Source: Actinomycetota bacterium (GTDB taxonomy: Bacteria > Actinomycetota > Actinomycetes > Actinomycetales > Microbacteriaceae). Taken from it: a stretch of DNA of 11,028 nt. The notes beneath the pieces were generated by a model. It was not told the origin of the DNA, did not search any database, and was given only the letters and a program-made list of their open reading frames with translations. Where the stretch lies: the NCBI GenBank assembly GCA_009704605.1, contig WLDW01000016.1, positions 1-11,028 of the forward strand, written 5' to 3'. Shown here in pieces: positions 1-6,893 of this stretch; position 1 is the stretch's first letter, and every line of letters begins with the position of its first letter. A program made the position numbers and the translations under genes.

Positions 1-143
1 AGGTCAACTTCGATTTTCGTTCCCGCTGGAACAGAGGCAGCTCCTTGACCCATCGCGTCATCAAGATCAATGGCTAGTTGTAGCGAGCTGGTGTGGCCTG
101 GTCTTCGAGTAAGTTCGTGAACCGGAATGTCAAACTTACTCAT
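1..143 (-). CDS. DUF177/YceD family protein, 5' part only
   Basis: These are the first 47 codons of a gene that runs off the left edge. The N-terminus begins MSKFDIPVHELTRRPGH, which matches the usual opening of actinobacterial DUF177 proteins (a short strand, then V-H-E-L-x-R-R-P-G). The family is linked to 23S rRNA accumulation and large-subunit assembly (YceD in E. coli), and in actinobacteria it normally sits between coaD and rpmF. The ATG is set by a GGAG 8 nt upstream, inside the 3' end of coaD, and by the TAATG overlap with the coaD stop, which suggests translational coupling. The metal-like cysteine motif and the C-terminal half of the family lie outside the window, as would an expected rpmF. 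The family call rests on the N-terminus plus context. Confidence 0.8.
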   Translation of the reverse strand, partial: MSKFDIPVHELTRRPGHTSSLQLAIDLDDAMGQGAASVPAGTKIEVD

Positions 144-631
144 TAGTTCTGCTCCAATAAAGCCTTAGCCACCGCCGCTGAAACATAGTTTTGAACTGGA
201 CCACCAAGGGAGGCAACCTCACGAACCAGCGACGACGCCACCAGTCCATATTTGGGATCAGCCGAGATAAAGATTGTTTCAATTCCGCTTAGGTCTCGGT
301 TAACCTTGGCCATCGGTAATTCGTAATCAAGGTCAACATTGTTTCGGAATCCCTTGATTAGAAGCTTTGCGTCAACTTCTCTGATGTAGTCAACTAACAA
401 GCCAGAGGAAAGCTCAGTAACTTTGATATTTGCGCTGGTTACACCAGCTTCTTTCAAAGACTCTTGAATTAGCTCAATTCTCTTGGCGCTGGAAAACCTT
501 GGGCTCTTTTCAGGGTTGTGAACTACCAGAACATGTAATTCATCGACAATCTTGGAGCACCGCTCGATGATATCCACGTGCCCAAGAGTTATTGGGTCAA
601 AAGATCCTGGGTAGACAGCGAGAGTTGGCAT
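143..631 (-). CDS. coaD: Phosphopantetheine adenylyltransferase (PPAT)
   Basis: CoaD transfers AMP from ATP to 4'-phosphopantetheine to give dephospho-CoA, the fourth step of coenzyme A synthesis in the cytoplasm. At 162 aa it is full length (E. coli 159). The nucleotidyltransferase signature is intact: GSFDPITLGH at residues 9-18 with the T/HxGH motif at 15-18, Lys42 in the substrate loop, Arg96 in KGFRNNVD, and the VASSLVRE motif near 131-138 (the ISSTxVRE equivalent). The ATG start aligns with the family N-terminus, but the Shine-Dalgarno is weak (only a GGG run). It lies 27 bp after recG, and its TAA overlaps the ATG of the DUF177 gene by one base, so recG–coaD–DUF177 is probably one transcript. 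In most actinobacteria rsmD sits between recG and coaD; here it does not. Confidence 0.97.
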   Translation of the reverse strand: MPTLAVYPGSFDPITLGHVDIIERCSKIVDELHVLVVHNPEKSPRFSSAKRIELIQESLKEAGVTSANIKVTELSSGLLVDYIREVDAKLLIKGFRNNVDLDYELPMAKVNRDLSGIETIFISADPKYGLVASSLVREVASLGGPVQNYVSAAVAKALLEQN

Positions 632-658
632 AGACCCAAGATTAGCAAACTAAACCAC

Positions 659-2758
659 TCAGCCTTTAGACAAGTTTTCTACAGCGTTCATTTCCTCGAT
701 AGCTAGGCGAAGAGTAGGTGATGTCTCTAGGCCTGGATCTGCCTCAAAAAGCTGCTCCACCTCAACCCGGACCTTTTGAATAAGTGCTGCGTCCCGAATC
801 ACCTGCAGCAGGCGCAAGCTAGAGCGACCTCCGGATTGACTTGCTCCTAATACGTCTCCCTCGCGGCGAAGCTCCAGGTCAATCTCACTGAGCTTGAAGC
901 CATCGCTTTCAGCTGCGACCGCATCGATTCTTTGTAGGGCTATGGAGCCATCCTCGGCACCGGTAAGCAACAGGCAAAGTCCTTTGGCCTGGCCTCTTCC
1001 CACTCGGCCACGCAGCTGATGTAGCTGGGAGATGCCAAAGTTATCGGCATCCAAGATCACCATCACGGTTGCGTTTGGAACATCCACACCAACCTCGATA
1101 ACCGTAGTTGCTACCAAGACATCTATTTCCTTGTTGACAAACTTTGCCATGATGTCAGATTTTTGCTCTTGGTCCATACGACCGTGCAGAGAATCGATTC
1201 GAAGGGAGGCAAGGTTTGGGTTTTTACGAAGCTCAGTTGTGGTTTTATCAACCGAGGCTCCAGAGTTGTCTTTATCAGACTCATCAATTTTTGGACAAAC
1301 CACAAACACCTGGTGCCCCTTTGCTACCTCCTCGGCAACTCTCTCCCAGACTCTGGATACTAGATTCTTATCCCCCGCCCGAACAACGTGCGAGTCAATC
1401 TCTTTTCGGCCTGCAGGAAGTTCTGTAAGTGAAGAAACTGCCATGTCTCCAAAAACAGTCACCGCCAAGGTTCTAGGTATTGGGGTGGCGGTCATAGTCA
1501 GCACGTGAGGAGATAGTTTTCCTTTGAGCCGCAGTTTCTCTCTTTGCTCAACGCCAAACCTGTGCTGCTCGTCGATTACGACAAGACCCAAGTCGTAGAA
1601 CTCCACTTTTTCGGAAAACAGCGCATGGGTTCCAATAACAATTTTTGAGGCTCCTGATACAACTTGCAGCATCGCTTTTTTGCGATCCGCTGTCGAGAGT
1701 TGACCAGTCAAAAGAGTTAGCCCAATCTCTTTAGCAAGATCTTCGCCGAGGCTTTTGGAGATTGATCTAAAGTGCTGAGAGGCTAAAACCTCGGTTGGCG
1801 CAAGTAGTGCTGATTGACCTTCGGTGTCTGCTACTGCAAGCATCGCTCTTAACGCCACCAGGGTTTTACCCGATCCAACCTCACCTTGCAGCAATCTGTT
1901 CATCGGATAGCTTTTTGCAAGGTCTAAAGAGATCTCTTCACCGACGCTTTGCTGCCCCTTGGTTAATTTAAAAGAAAGAGCACTATCAAACGCAGCGAGG
2001 TATCCATTTGTCCCGCCAGATCTGATGGTAGCTGGAGATTTTTCGTTAGCTATTTTGCGAGCAATCAAATTAGCCTGAAGCAGGAATGCTTCGTGATAAG
2101 AAAGCGTCTTCGTGGCTGAAGACCAATCGGTTTTAGTTTCTGGTCGGTGAATCTTCTCCAAGGCTTGATTCAGGCTCATTAGTTTGTGCTTTTTTGCTAG
2201 CTGCTCTGGAACTTCATCTTCTATGGTTCCTAGGGTGTCTAGAACAATACCCAAAGCTTTTTGAATCATCCAAGTCGTAACGCTGGCTGAAGCTGGATAG
2301 ATAGGTATCGGCTTATCCGCCCACGCCTTAGCGTCAAACTGACTGACTTCATCCAAAAATAGCTCGTAGTCTGGGTGAGCTAACTGAAGCTTGCCCTGAT
2401 ATTCACCGATCTTGCCGGCAAAAAGACCCCTTGTTCCAGGTAGCAAGTTCTTTTGACGCCAGGCCTGGTTGAAAAAAGTTAATGACAAGAACCCACTACC
2501 GTCAGTGATTCTTACTTCAAGAATATGACTTACTCGACCCTTGGTTCTTCTCTCCCTGGCGTCAACCACTTCAGCCACAATCGATACACTCTCGCCAACT
2601 GGCAGGTTTGTGATTGGAGTTAGTTCTCCCCTAGATGAATACCTTCGCGGGTAGTGCTGCAGTAGATCAGCAACTGTTATTAGTCCTAGGTTTTTTGCGA
2701 AGCTCTTGGCTGTTTTGTCACCTAATACTCGATCGAGCGCAGTGGTTGGAAGCAGCAT
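659..2758 (-). CDS. recG: ATP-dependent DNA helicase RecG
   Basis: RecG is a superfamily 2 double-strand DNA translocase that regresses stalled replication forks and processes branched DNA. The 699 aa match the family (E. coli 693). The N-terminal part holds the OB-fold wedge domain (about residues 50-140). Helicase motifs follow in order: Walker A GEVGSGKT (292-299), DEQH Walker B (396-399), TATP motif III (423-426), the TTVIEVGVDVPNA block (551-563) and QLRGRVGRG motif VI (581-589). The ATG is the first possible start, because an in-frame TGA lies two codons upstream; only weak Shine-Dalgarno matches precede it. It is divergent from rsmD across 51 bp, so a promoter should lie in that gap or inside rsmD, but none is clear. 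It probably leads a recG–coaD–DUF177 operon. No truncation or missing motif is seen. Confidence 0.97.
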   Translation of the reverse strand: MLLPTTALDRVLGDKTAKSFAKNLGLITVADLLQHYPRRYSSRGELTPITNLPVGESVSIVAEVVDARERRTKGRVSHILEVRITDGSGFLSLTFFNQAWRQKNLLPGTRGLFAGKIGEYQGKLQLAHPDYELFLDEVSQFDAKAWADKPIPIYPASASVTTWMIQKALGIVLDTLGTIEDEVPEQLAKKHKLMSLNQALEKIHRPETKTDWSSATKTLSYHEAFLLQANLIARKIANEKSPATIRSGGTNGYLAAFDSALSFKLTKGQQSVGEEISLDLAKSYPMNRLLQGEVGSGKTLVALRAMLAVADTEGQSALLAPTEVLASQHFRSISKSLGEDLAKEIGLTLLTGQLSTADRKKAMLQVVSGASKIVIGTHALFSEKVEFYDLGLVVIDEQHRFGVEQREKLRLKGKLSPHVLTMTATPIPRTLAVTVFGDMAVSSLTELPAGRKEIDSHVVRAGDKNLVSRVWERVAEEVAKGHQVFVVCPKIDESDKDNSGASVDKTTTELRKNPNLASLRIDSLHGRMDQEQKSDIMAKFVNKEIDVLVATTVIEVGVDVPNATVMVILDADNFGISQLHQLRGRVGRGQAKGLCLLLTGAEDGSIALQRIDAVAAESDGFKLSEIDLELRREGDVLGASQSGGRSSLRLLQVIRDAALIQKVRVEVEQLFEADPGLETSPTLRLAIEEMNAVENLSKG

Positions 2759-2786
2759 GCTTCAATCTTCTACGAGAGAGTTGCCA

Positions 2787-2802
2787 AAAGCCGTTAGGCT
2801 TT
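2787..2802. repeat. Inverted repeat in the recG/rsmD divergent gap
   Basis: A perfect 6-bp inverted repeat with a 4-nt loop (AAAGCC GTTA GGCTTT) lies in the 51-bp gap between the recG and rsmD start codons. It would fold in either leader RNA and includes the TTAGG that is the best Shine-Dalgarno candidate for rsmD. It could be an operator, an RNA structure masking the rsmD ribosome site, or chance. There is no T-run after it on either strand, so it does not look like an intrinsic terminator. Confidence 0.4.
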
Positions 2803-2809
2803 GACAATC

Positions 2810-3379
2810 ATGACAAGAATTATTGGTGGCCTAGTTGGCTCTAGAAAGCTAGCTTCTCCGGCAAAAAGCACTAGACCAACAGCAGATCGAATCCGAGAGA
2901 GCATCTTTAGCTCGCTGGAATCCAAAGGTGCCCTAGCTGGAAGTAAGGTATTGGATCTTTATGCGGGAACCGGTGCGCTGGGGCTTGAGGCTTTATCAAG
3001 AGGTGCGGTAGCTACCGTGCTAGTTGAAAGCAACAAGATGGCTGCTGCGGTCTGCATCAAAAACGCTAGAACCGTTCAGGACGCTTTGAGCGATGAGGGA
3101 CAGGAAGTTTCAGCAAAAGTTCAGATTCAACCGGTTCAAAAGTTTTTGGAAGCAACTACCGGTTCATTTGATTTGGTCTTTATTGACCCGCCCTATGACC
3201 TAACTAACCAAGAAGTCGAAAAGAACCTTGAGTCACTGAGACTTCTAGTTTCAGAGAAGGCCCTGGTCCTGGTCGAGCGATCTTCTAGAGTAGACGCCTT
3301 TTCAACTTCGGGTTACGAGCTAGTCGATCAGAAGCCCTTTGGCGACACGGTTGTTTACTGGCTAAAGCCGAACTACTGA
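2810..3379 (+). CDS. rsmD: 16S rRNA (guanine(966)-N2)-methyltransferase RsmD
   Basis: RsmD methylates G966 of 16S rRNA in the assembling small subunit using S-adenosylmethionine. The 189-aa product carries the family N-terminus MTRIIGG, the TRPTADRIRESIFSSL block (residues 21-36), the SAM-binding motif VLDLYAGTGALGLEALSRGA (47-66) and the catalytic DPPY (126-129). I chose the ATG at 2810 over an in-frame TTG at 2801: MTRIIGG aligns with the family start, and the TAGG ribosome site is 11 nt from the ATG but only 2 nt from the TTG. It is the only plus-strand gene here, back to back with recG and convergent with the SnoaL-like gene. In related actinobacteria it usually lies between recG and coaD on the same strand, so it appears to have been moved and inverted. 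All core motifs remain intact. Confidence 0.95.
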   Translation: MTRIIGGLVGSRKLASPAKSTRPTADRIRESIFSSLESKGALAGSKVLDLYAGTGALGLEALSRGAVATVLVESNKMAAAVCIKNARTVQDALSDEGQEVSAKVQIQPVQKFLEATTGSFDLVFIDPPYDLTNQEVEKNLESLRLLVSEKALVLVERSSRVDAFSTSGYELVDQKPFGDTVVYWLKPNY

Positions 3380-3386
3380 CTATGAA

Positions 3387-3563
3387 TCAGTTGATCTTTA
3401 CTTCTTCATTCTGATAGTCCAAGTAAGCCTCGTAGCTACCTCTAGATGCGGCTTCGAGTCCATCGAAGCGCACTTGATTACTGCGGAAAACGAGTGCACA
3501 TGCAAAAAACTGAAGTATTTCACGTTTCGGCGAGTAAAAGTCAAAGAGGGCGTTTAGATTAAC
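3387..3563 (-). other. Unrecognised 58-codon open frame without a good start
   Basis: A minus-strand frame stays open for 58 codons just after the SnoaL-like gene, shifted +1 relative to it, and ends with TGA eight bases from the rsmD stop. It has no ATG. The only GTG is halfway along (3471-3473) and lacks a Shine-Dalgarno; one TTG lies near the end. The translated tail (RGSYEAYLDYQNEEVKIN) looks hydrophilic and protein-like, as does the segment FDFYSPKREILQFF, but I recognise no family. It is unlikely to be the missing end of the SnoaL-like protein, which already ends with the usual family tail. It could be a decayed 3' remnant of a lost gene or a chance open frame; the length does not exclude chance. 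Confidence 0.2.
3447..3472. terminator. Stem-loop between convergent rsmD and SnoaL-like genes
   Basis: GCTTCGA (3451-3457) and TCGAAGC (3463-3469) form a perfect 7-bp stem around a 5-nt loop. With a one-base bulge at 3450, three further pairs (TGC/GCA) extend it to 10 bp. It lies in the 179-bp gap between two convergent stop codons, where a two-way terminator is expected. Neither side has a T-run, so it is not a classic intrinsic terminator. U-less hairpins have been proposed as terminators in actinobacteria, so that role is inference. Confidence 0.4.
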
Positions 3564-4020
3564 TCACAATTTGGGGAGCACTTGCTTCGGCAATACCTGA
3601 CTTTGCTTGTTTTTCAAGTCCGACCGTAACAGCAAAGGTATCTTCATAAACATCAAAGTCATAAGCTTTACCCCACCGCAATTTGATTACGTGAATGCCT
3701 GGATTTATGTAGGACTCTCCGTTTTCAAGAGTGCATGTGGCTACCCAGCGGGCAAATACTGTTGTGTTCCATGGCCCACCGTGGACTAGGACACTTGTTA
3801 CGTTAAACTCAAGCTCCGGAAAAACTGTTCCCACTCTCATAAACCACCGACGCATTGCCTCTTTGTCATGTCGAATGCCACCCAGTGAATTAGGACCCGC
3901 AAAACGATGGGTGAGGTTCCTGGAGGACAGACCACCTAACACAAATTCGTAATCATGATTTTGCACGGCAAGAAATGATTTACGAACTAACCTCTCGACA
4001 ATGGAGCTATAAATTAGCAT
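3559..4020 (-). CDS. SnoaL-like / NTF2-like fold protein, function unknown
   Basis: This encodes a 153-aa soluble protein of the nuclear-transport-factor-2 (SnoaL-like) superfamily, small alpha+beta cone folds that act as isomerases, cyclases, hydrolases or ligand binders. Supporting segments are the N-terminal helix VERLVRKSFLAVQNHDYEFVL (about 8-28), the RFAG...GGIR strand-turn (39-50), EAMRRWFMRVGTVFPELEF (54-72), the PWNTTVFARW strand (83-92), and a C-terminal hairpin with VIKLRWGKAYDFDVYEDT (111-128). The tail AEASAPQIV resembles the usual family ending, so the protein looks complete. I start it at the ATG at 4020, which has AAAGG 10 nt upstream; a TTG at 4038 would place that site inside the coding region. 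It is a lone gene after gltA (103 bp gap) and the substrate cannot be read from context. No signal peptide or membrane segment is seen. Confidence 0.85.
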   Translation of the reverse strand: MLIYSSIVERLVRKSFLAVQNHDYEFVLGGLSSRNLTHRFAGPNSLGGIRHDKEAMRRWFMRVGTVFPELEFNVTSVLVHGGPWNTTVFARWVATCTLENGESYINPGIHVIKLRWGKAYDFDVYEDTFAVTVGLEKQAKSGIAEASAPQIVS

Positions 4021-4036
4021 GTGCTTCAAACCTTTC

Positions 4037-4049
4037 AAATTCCGAATTT
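4037..4049. repeat. 13-bp palindrome upstream of the SnoaL-like gene
   Basis: AAATTC-C-GAATTT is a perfect 6+1+6 palindrome beginning 17 bases before the ATG, just upstream of the AAAGG ribosome site. Its position would suit a repressor site, but AT-rich palindromes arise easily by chance and there is no second copy in the window. No convincing sigma-70 -35/-10 pair could be assigned next to it. Confidence 0.25.
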
Positions 4050-4123
4050 CTAATAATCATTGGTAAAGTCCCCACCTTTTGACAACACGGCCATTAGGCA
4101 TGTTCTAAAGATCAGCCTGAGGC

Positions 4124-5398
4124 CTAGATGCTTCTTTCGCCTTTTCCAAGGTAGACCTGCTGAGGTCTTCCAATTCGATTGCTCGAATCTTCCATCATTT
4201 CGCGCCAGTGTGCAATCCAACCTGGCAGTCTTCCCATCGCAAACAATGCGGTGAACATTGGAGCTGGGAAGCCAAGGGCCTTGTAAATCACTCCGGTGTA
4301 GAAATCAACATTCGGGTAAAGCTTGCGCTCGGCAAAGTATGGATCAGCTAGAGCTGTTGCCTCTAGGTCTTTTGCGATATCCAGCAGCGGATCCTTTATG
4401 CCAAGTTCTCCAAGTACCTTGTCTGCGGTTGCTTTAATGATGGTGGCTCTTGGGTCAAAGTTTTTGTAGATTCGGTGACCGAATCCCATCAGCCTACTTC
4501 CCTCTTCTTTGTTCTTTACTCGATCAACAAACTGCTGCACACTCTGTCCGGAGTCACGGATCTGAGTAAGCATGTCCAAAACGGCCTCGTTGGCTCCACC
4601 ATGTAGCGGACCAAACAGTGCGTTAATTCCAGAAGAAACTGATGCAAACAAGTTAGCCTGCGCTGAGCCAACCAGGCGAACTGTTGAAGTCGAGCAGTTC
4701 TGCTCGTGATCAGCATGCAAAATTAGCAAGGTCTCAAGTGCTCTTGTGACAATTGGGTTCTGAACGTACTCTTCGGCCATTGTTCCAAAGGTAAGGCGCA
4801 AGAAGTTTTCTACCGTTGACAGTGAGTTATCTGGATAAAGCAAAGCCTGACCAAGGCTGGTCTTGTAGGCATAAGCTGCCAACACTGGAAGCTTGGCAAG
4901 CAATCTTCGGGTGGAAAGCTCGACTTGCTCTGGATCTCTTGGGTCTAGTGAATCCTGGTAGAAAGTAGACAGCGCTGAAACACCAGCTGCAAGAACCGAC
5001 ATCGGGTGGGCGTTTTGCGGAAATGCATCGAAGAAAGACTTTAGATCTTCATGAATCAGAGTGTGTCTTCTGATGCTGTAATCAAAAGATTCAAGTTCTG
5101 GCTTTGTTGGCAGCTCGCCATAAATCAACAAGTGACTTACTTCTAAAAAACTCTTCTGGGACGCAAGCTGCTCGATGGCGTAACCTCGGTAGCGCAAGAT
5201 TCCAGCTTCACCGTCAATAAAGGTAATCGCTGATTTAGTCGATGCTGTGTTGACAAATCCCTGGTCGTAAGTGTGCAGGCCAAGGGTCGAGTGAAGCTTA
5301 CTTATGTCCATGGCACTTGAGCCCGCGGTTGCTTCAACAACTGGAAGCTCGAGGGTCTTGTCCTTGTAGCTGATAACTACTTTTTCGTTGTCAGGCAA
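4124..5398 (-). CDS. gltA: Citrate synthase
   Basis: Citrate synthase condenses acetyl-CoA and oxaloacetate to citrate, the entry step of the TCA cycle. The 424 aa fit the bacterial GltA type. The catalytic triad is present: His266 in GPLHGGAN, His308 in MGFGHRIYK and Asp365 in NVDFYTG; HADHEQN (228-234) and the N-terminal GILRYRGY (66-73) are also conserved. The C-terminus ends soon after RIGRPQQVYLG, a few residues shorter than many homologues, which is probably harmless. The start is a TTG with AAGGAG (5403-5408) only 4 nt upstream. An in-frame TGA lies just upstream and the next Met is residue 30, inside conserved sequence, so TTG is the only reasonable start. It follows dapC by 30 bp with a hairpin between, so it may be read through from dapC or have its own promoter. 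Confidence 0.97.
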   Translation of the reverse strand: MPDNEKVVISYKDKTLELPVVEATAGSSAMDISKLHSTLGLHTYDQGFVNTASTKSAITFIDGEAGILRYRGYAIEQLASQKSFLEVSHLLIYGELPTKPELESFDYSIRRHTLIHEDLKSFFDAFPQNAHPMSVLAAGVSALSTFYQDSLDPRDPEQVELSTRRLLAKLPVLAAYAYKTSLGQALLYPDNSLSTVENFLRLTFGTMAEEYVQNPIVTRALETLLILHADHEQNCSTSTVRLVGSAQANLFASVSSGINALFGPLHGGANEAVLDMLTQIRDSGQSVQQFVDRVKNKEEGSRLMGFGHRIYKNFDPRATIIKATADKVLGELGIKDPLLDIAKDLEATALADPYFAERKLYPNVDFYTGVIYKALGFPAPMFTALFAMGRLPGWIAHWREMMEDSSNRIGRPQQVYLGKGERSI

Positions 5399-5410
5399 AG
5401 CGCTCCTTGG

Positions 5411-5438
5411 GAATCAAAATCTCAGGCTCTAGCCTAAG
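5411..5438 (-). terminator. Possible weak terminator/attenuator between dapC and gltA
   Basis: Read on the minus strand, CTTAGGC-TAGA-GCCTGAG forms a 7-bp stem (one G·T pair) with a tetraloop, at 5421-5438. The loop contains the dapC stop codon. The stem is followed by ATTTTGATTC (5411-5420), an imperfect T-rich tract, and then by the gltA ribosome site at 5403-5408. This layout fits a leaky terminator that lowers gltA read-through, or an RNA structure protecting one side of a processed transcript. The broken T-run keeps confidence modest. Confidence 0.4.
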
Positions 5439-6538
5439 CCATTTTGGAGTCTGAAAGCAGCCCTACTGATGTCGCTATCGGTTGCCGTGAGCGAGAATCG
5501 AACGTGCTTGGTTGCGTGCTCACCATAGAAGCTACCTGGCACCACAACAATCCCAAGCTGCGCCATCTCATCCACGGTGCTCCAGCAGTCTTGACCCTTG
5601 GTTGCCCAAAGATACAAACCCGCCTCACTGTCAGTTACCTCAAAACCATATGCAGTTACCGCAGCTAGCAAAGTCTCTCGTCTCTTTGAGTAGATTGCTT
5701 TCTCGGTAGCCACGTGTGCGCTGTCCCCCAGAGCAGCGATCACCGCCTGCTGGGTGGGAAAAGGCATGATCATCCCGGTGTGCATCCTAAGGTTCACCAA
5801 GTCTCGAATTAGATCTTTCGAGCCAACTGCGAAAGCGGCTCTATAGCCTGCCATGTTGGACTGCTTAGAAAGTGAGTACAGGCACAGTATTCCTTCATGA
5901 CTATCTCCACAAACTCTAGGATCCAAAACGCTTGGAATGACTTGGGTGTCCCATGGAGCACTCCAACCAAGTTCGGCGTAGCACTCGTCGGAAGCAAGTA
6001 GCGCTCCTAGCTCACGGGCTCTGGCAACCGCCTTGGCAAAGCCTAAAACATCCAAGACTTTTCCATCGGGATTACCTGGAGAGTTAATCCAGATCAACTT
6101 GGTGTTGGCAGGCCATTTTTCTGGGTCGTCTTCAGAAACTAGAGTGGCTCCCGATAGTGCAGCCCCAACGGCGTAAGCGGTGTATGCAACCTTTGGTTGA
6201 ACTACAACATCGCCTGGTCCAATGCCTAAGAAGGTGGGGAGCCAACTTATTAGCTCCTTGGATCCAATGGATGGCATCACTTGATCGGGATCTAATCCCG
6301 GTACTTGTCTTCTTCTGGCAAACCACTCAACTACCGCTTTGCGAAACTCTGCAGTGCCAGCTGTTGAGGGGTAGCCGGGAGAATTAGAAAACTTCTTGAG
6401 GGCTTGTTGAACAGAGTCTGGAGTTGGATCAATTGGCGATCCAACTGATAAATCGATTGCGCCATCTTGGTGCTGGGCAGCTTTGTCCGAGTATGGCTTT
6501 AGTGATTTCCAGGGATAATCTGGCAGCCCGGTAAACAC
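5429..6538 (-). CDS. dapC: Succinyldiaminopimelate transaminase (DapC)
   Basis: This is a class I/II fold-type I PLP aminotransferase of the actinobacterial DapC type. It is predicted to convert N-succinyl-2-amino-6-ketopimelate and glutamate to N-succinyl-LL-diaminopimelate for lysine and peptidoglycan. Of its 369 aa, visible active-site residues are Asn156 in SPGNPDG, Asp184 and Tyr187 in ASDECYAELGW, the Schiff-base Lys225 in SLSKQSNMAGYR, and the substrate carboxylate Arg347 in HVRFSL. The opening FTGLPDYPWKSLKPY is typical of actinobacterial DapC. The start is GTG, directly after the fdxA TAA with no gap, and an AGGA inside the fdxA end acts as ribosome site, so the two are probably translationally coupled. 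The fdxA–dapC pairing is common in actinobacteria and supports the assignment; in vitro substrate specificity cannot be read from sequence. Confidence 0.93.
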   Translation of the reverse strand: MFTGLPDYPWKSLKPYSDKAAQHQDGAIDLSVGSPIDPTPDSVQQALKKFSNSPGYPSTAGTAEFRKAVVEWFARRRQVPGLDPDQVMPSIGSKELISWLPTFLGIGPGDVVVQPKVAYTAYAVGAALSGATLVSEDDPEKWPANTKLIWINSPGNPDGKVLDVLGFAKAVARARELGALLASDECYAELGWSAPWDTQVIPSVLDPRVCGDSHEGILCLYSLSKQSNMAGYRAAFAVGSKDLIRDLVNLRMHTGMIMPFPTQQAVIAALGDSAHVATEKAIYSKRRETLLAAVTAYGFEVTDSEAGLYLWATKGQDCWSTVDEMAQLGIVVVPGSFYGEHATKHVRFSLTATDSDISRAAFRLQNGLG

Positions 6539-6865
6539 TTAGTCCTGTTGAGCTTGTGGTGGCAAAGCAGCAACCAATGGATGATCCCCAGGAATTGGAC
6601 CGACCTTTGCAGCTCCTCCAGGAGAACCGATGGTTTCAAAAAAGTCGACATTGGCGCGGTAGTAATCGGCCCACTGCTCGGGAACATCATCTTCGTAGTA
6701 AATCGCTTCTACTGGGCAAACTGGTTCACAGGCCCCACAGTCCACACACTCGTCCGGGTGAATGTAAAGCATGCGGTCACCCTCGTAGATGCAATCCACT
6801 GGGCACTCTTCAATGCACGCCTTGTCTTTAAGGTCAACGCATGGAAGTGCAATTACATAAGTCAT
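6539..6865 (-). CDS. fdxA: Seven-iron ferredoxin ([3Fe-4S][4Fe-4S])
   Basis: This is a small cytoplasmic electron carrier of 108 aa. The cysteine pattern matches Azotobacter FdI-type seven-iron ferredoxins shifted by one residue. Cys9, Cys17 and Cys50 would hold the [3Fe-4S] cluster; Cys21, Cys40, Cys43 and Cys46 the [4Fe-4S] cluster; Cys25 would be the nearby free cysteine. The second motif is CVDCGACEPVCP (40-51). The C-terminal half is acidic and lacks further clusters, as in FdxA/FdxC of Mycobacterium and Streptomyces. The ATG has a near-perfect AGGAGG 9 nt upstream. It lies 28 bp after the deacetylase and abuts dapC. The redox partner cannot be identified here; cytochromes P450 and oxidoreductases use such ferredoxins in relatives. 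Confidence 0.96.
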   Translation of the reverse strand: MTYVIALPCVDLKDKACIEECPVDCIYEGDRMLYIHPDECVDCGACEPVCPVEAIYYEDDVPEQWADYYRANVDFFETIGSPGGAAKVGPIPGDHPLVAALPPQAQQD

Positions 6866-6874
6866 TGGGAAGAT

Positions 6875-6880
6875 CCTCCT
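6875..6880 (-). promoter_or_regulatory. Strong Shine-Dalgarno for fdxA
   Basis: AGGAGG, the full anti-16S core, stands 9 nt before the fdxA ATG. It is the strongest ribosome site in the window; neighbours such as coaD, recG and the deacetylase have weak ones. This suggests fdxA is translated more than the genes around it on the same transcript. Confidence 0.75.
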
Positions 6881-6893
6881 AGGACCATATTAC

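Noticed and set aside
1032..1508. 158-codon plus-strand open frame opposite recG
   Set aside because: It is antisense to the conserved helicase motifs of recG; its translation is Ser/Thr-rich and unlike any family, as expected for the complement of a real gene.
2801..2806. TTGACA as a -35 box, or its TTG as the rsmD start
   Set aside because: No -10 box lies about 17 bp downstream, where rsmD coding sequence already runs; the TTG has no usable ribosome site, whereas the ATG at 2810 aligns with the family N-terminus.
4036..4038. TTG as the start of the SnoaL-like gene
   Set aside because: It would put the AAAGG ribosome site inside the gene; the ATG at 4020 fits that site and the family length.
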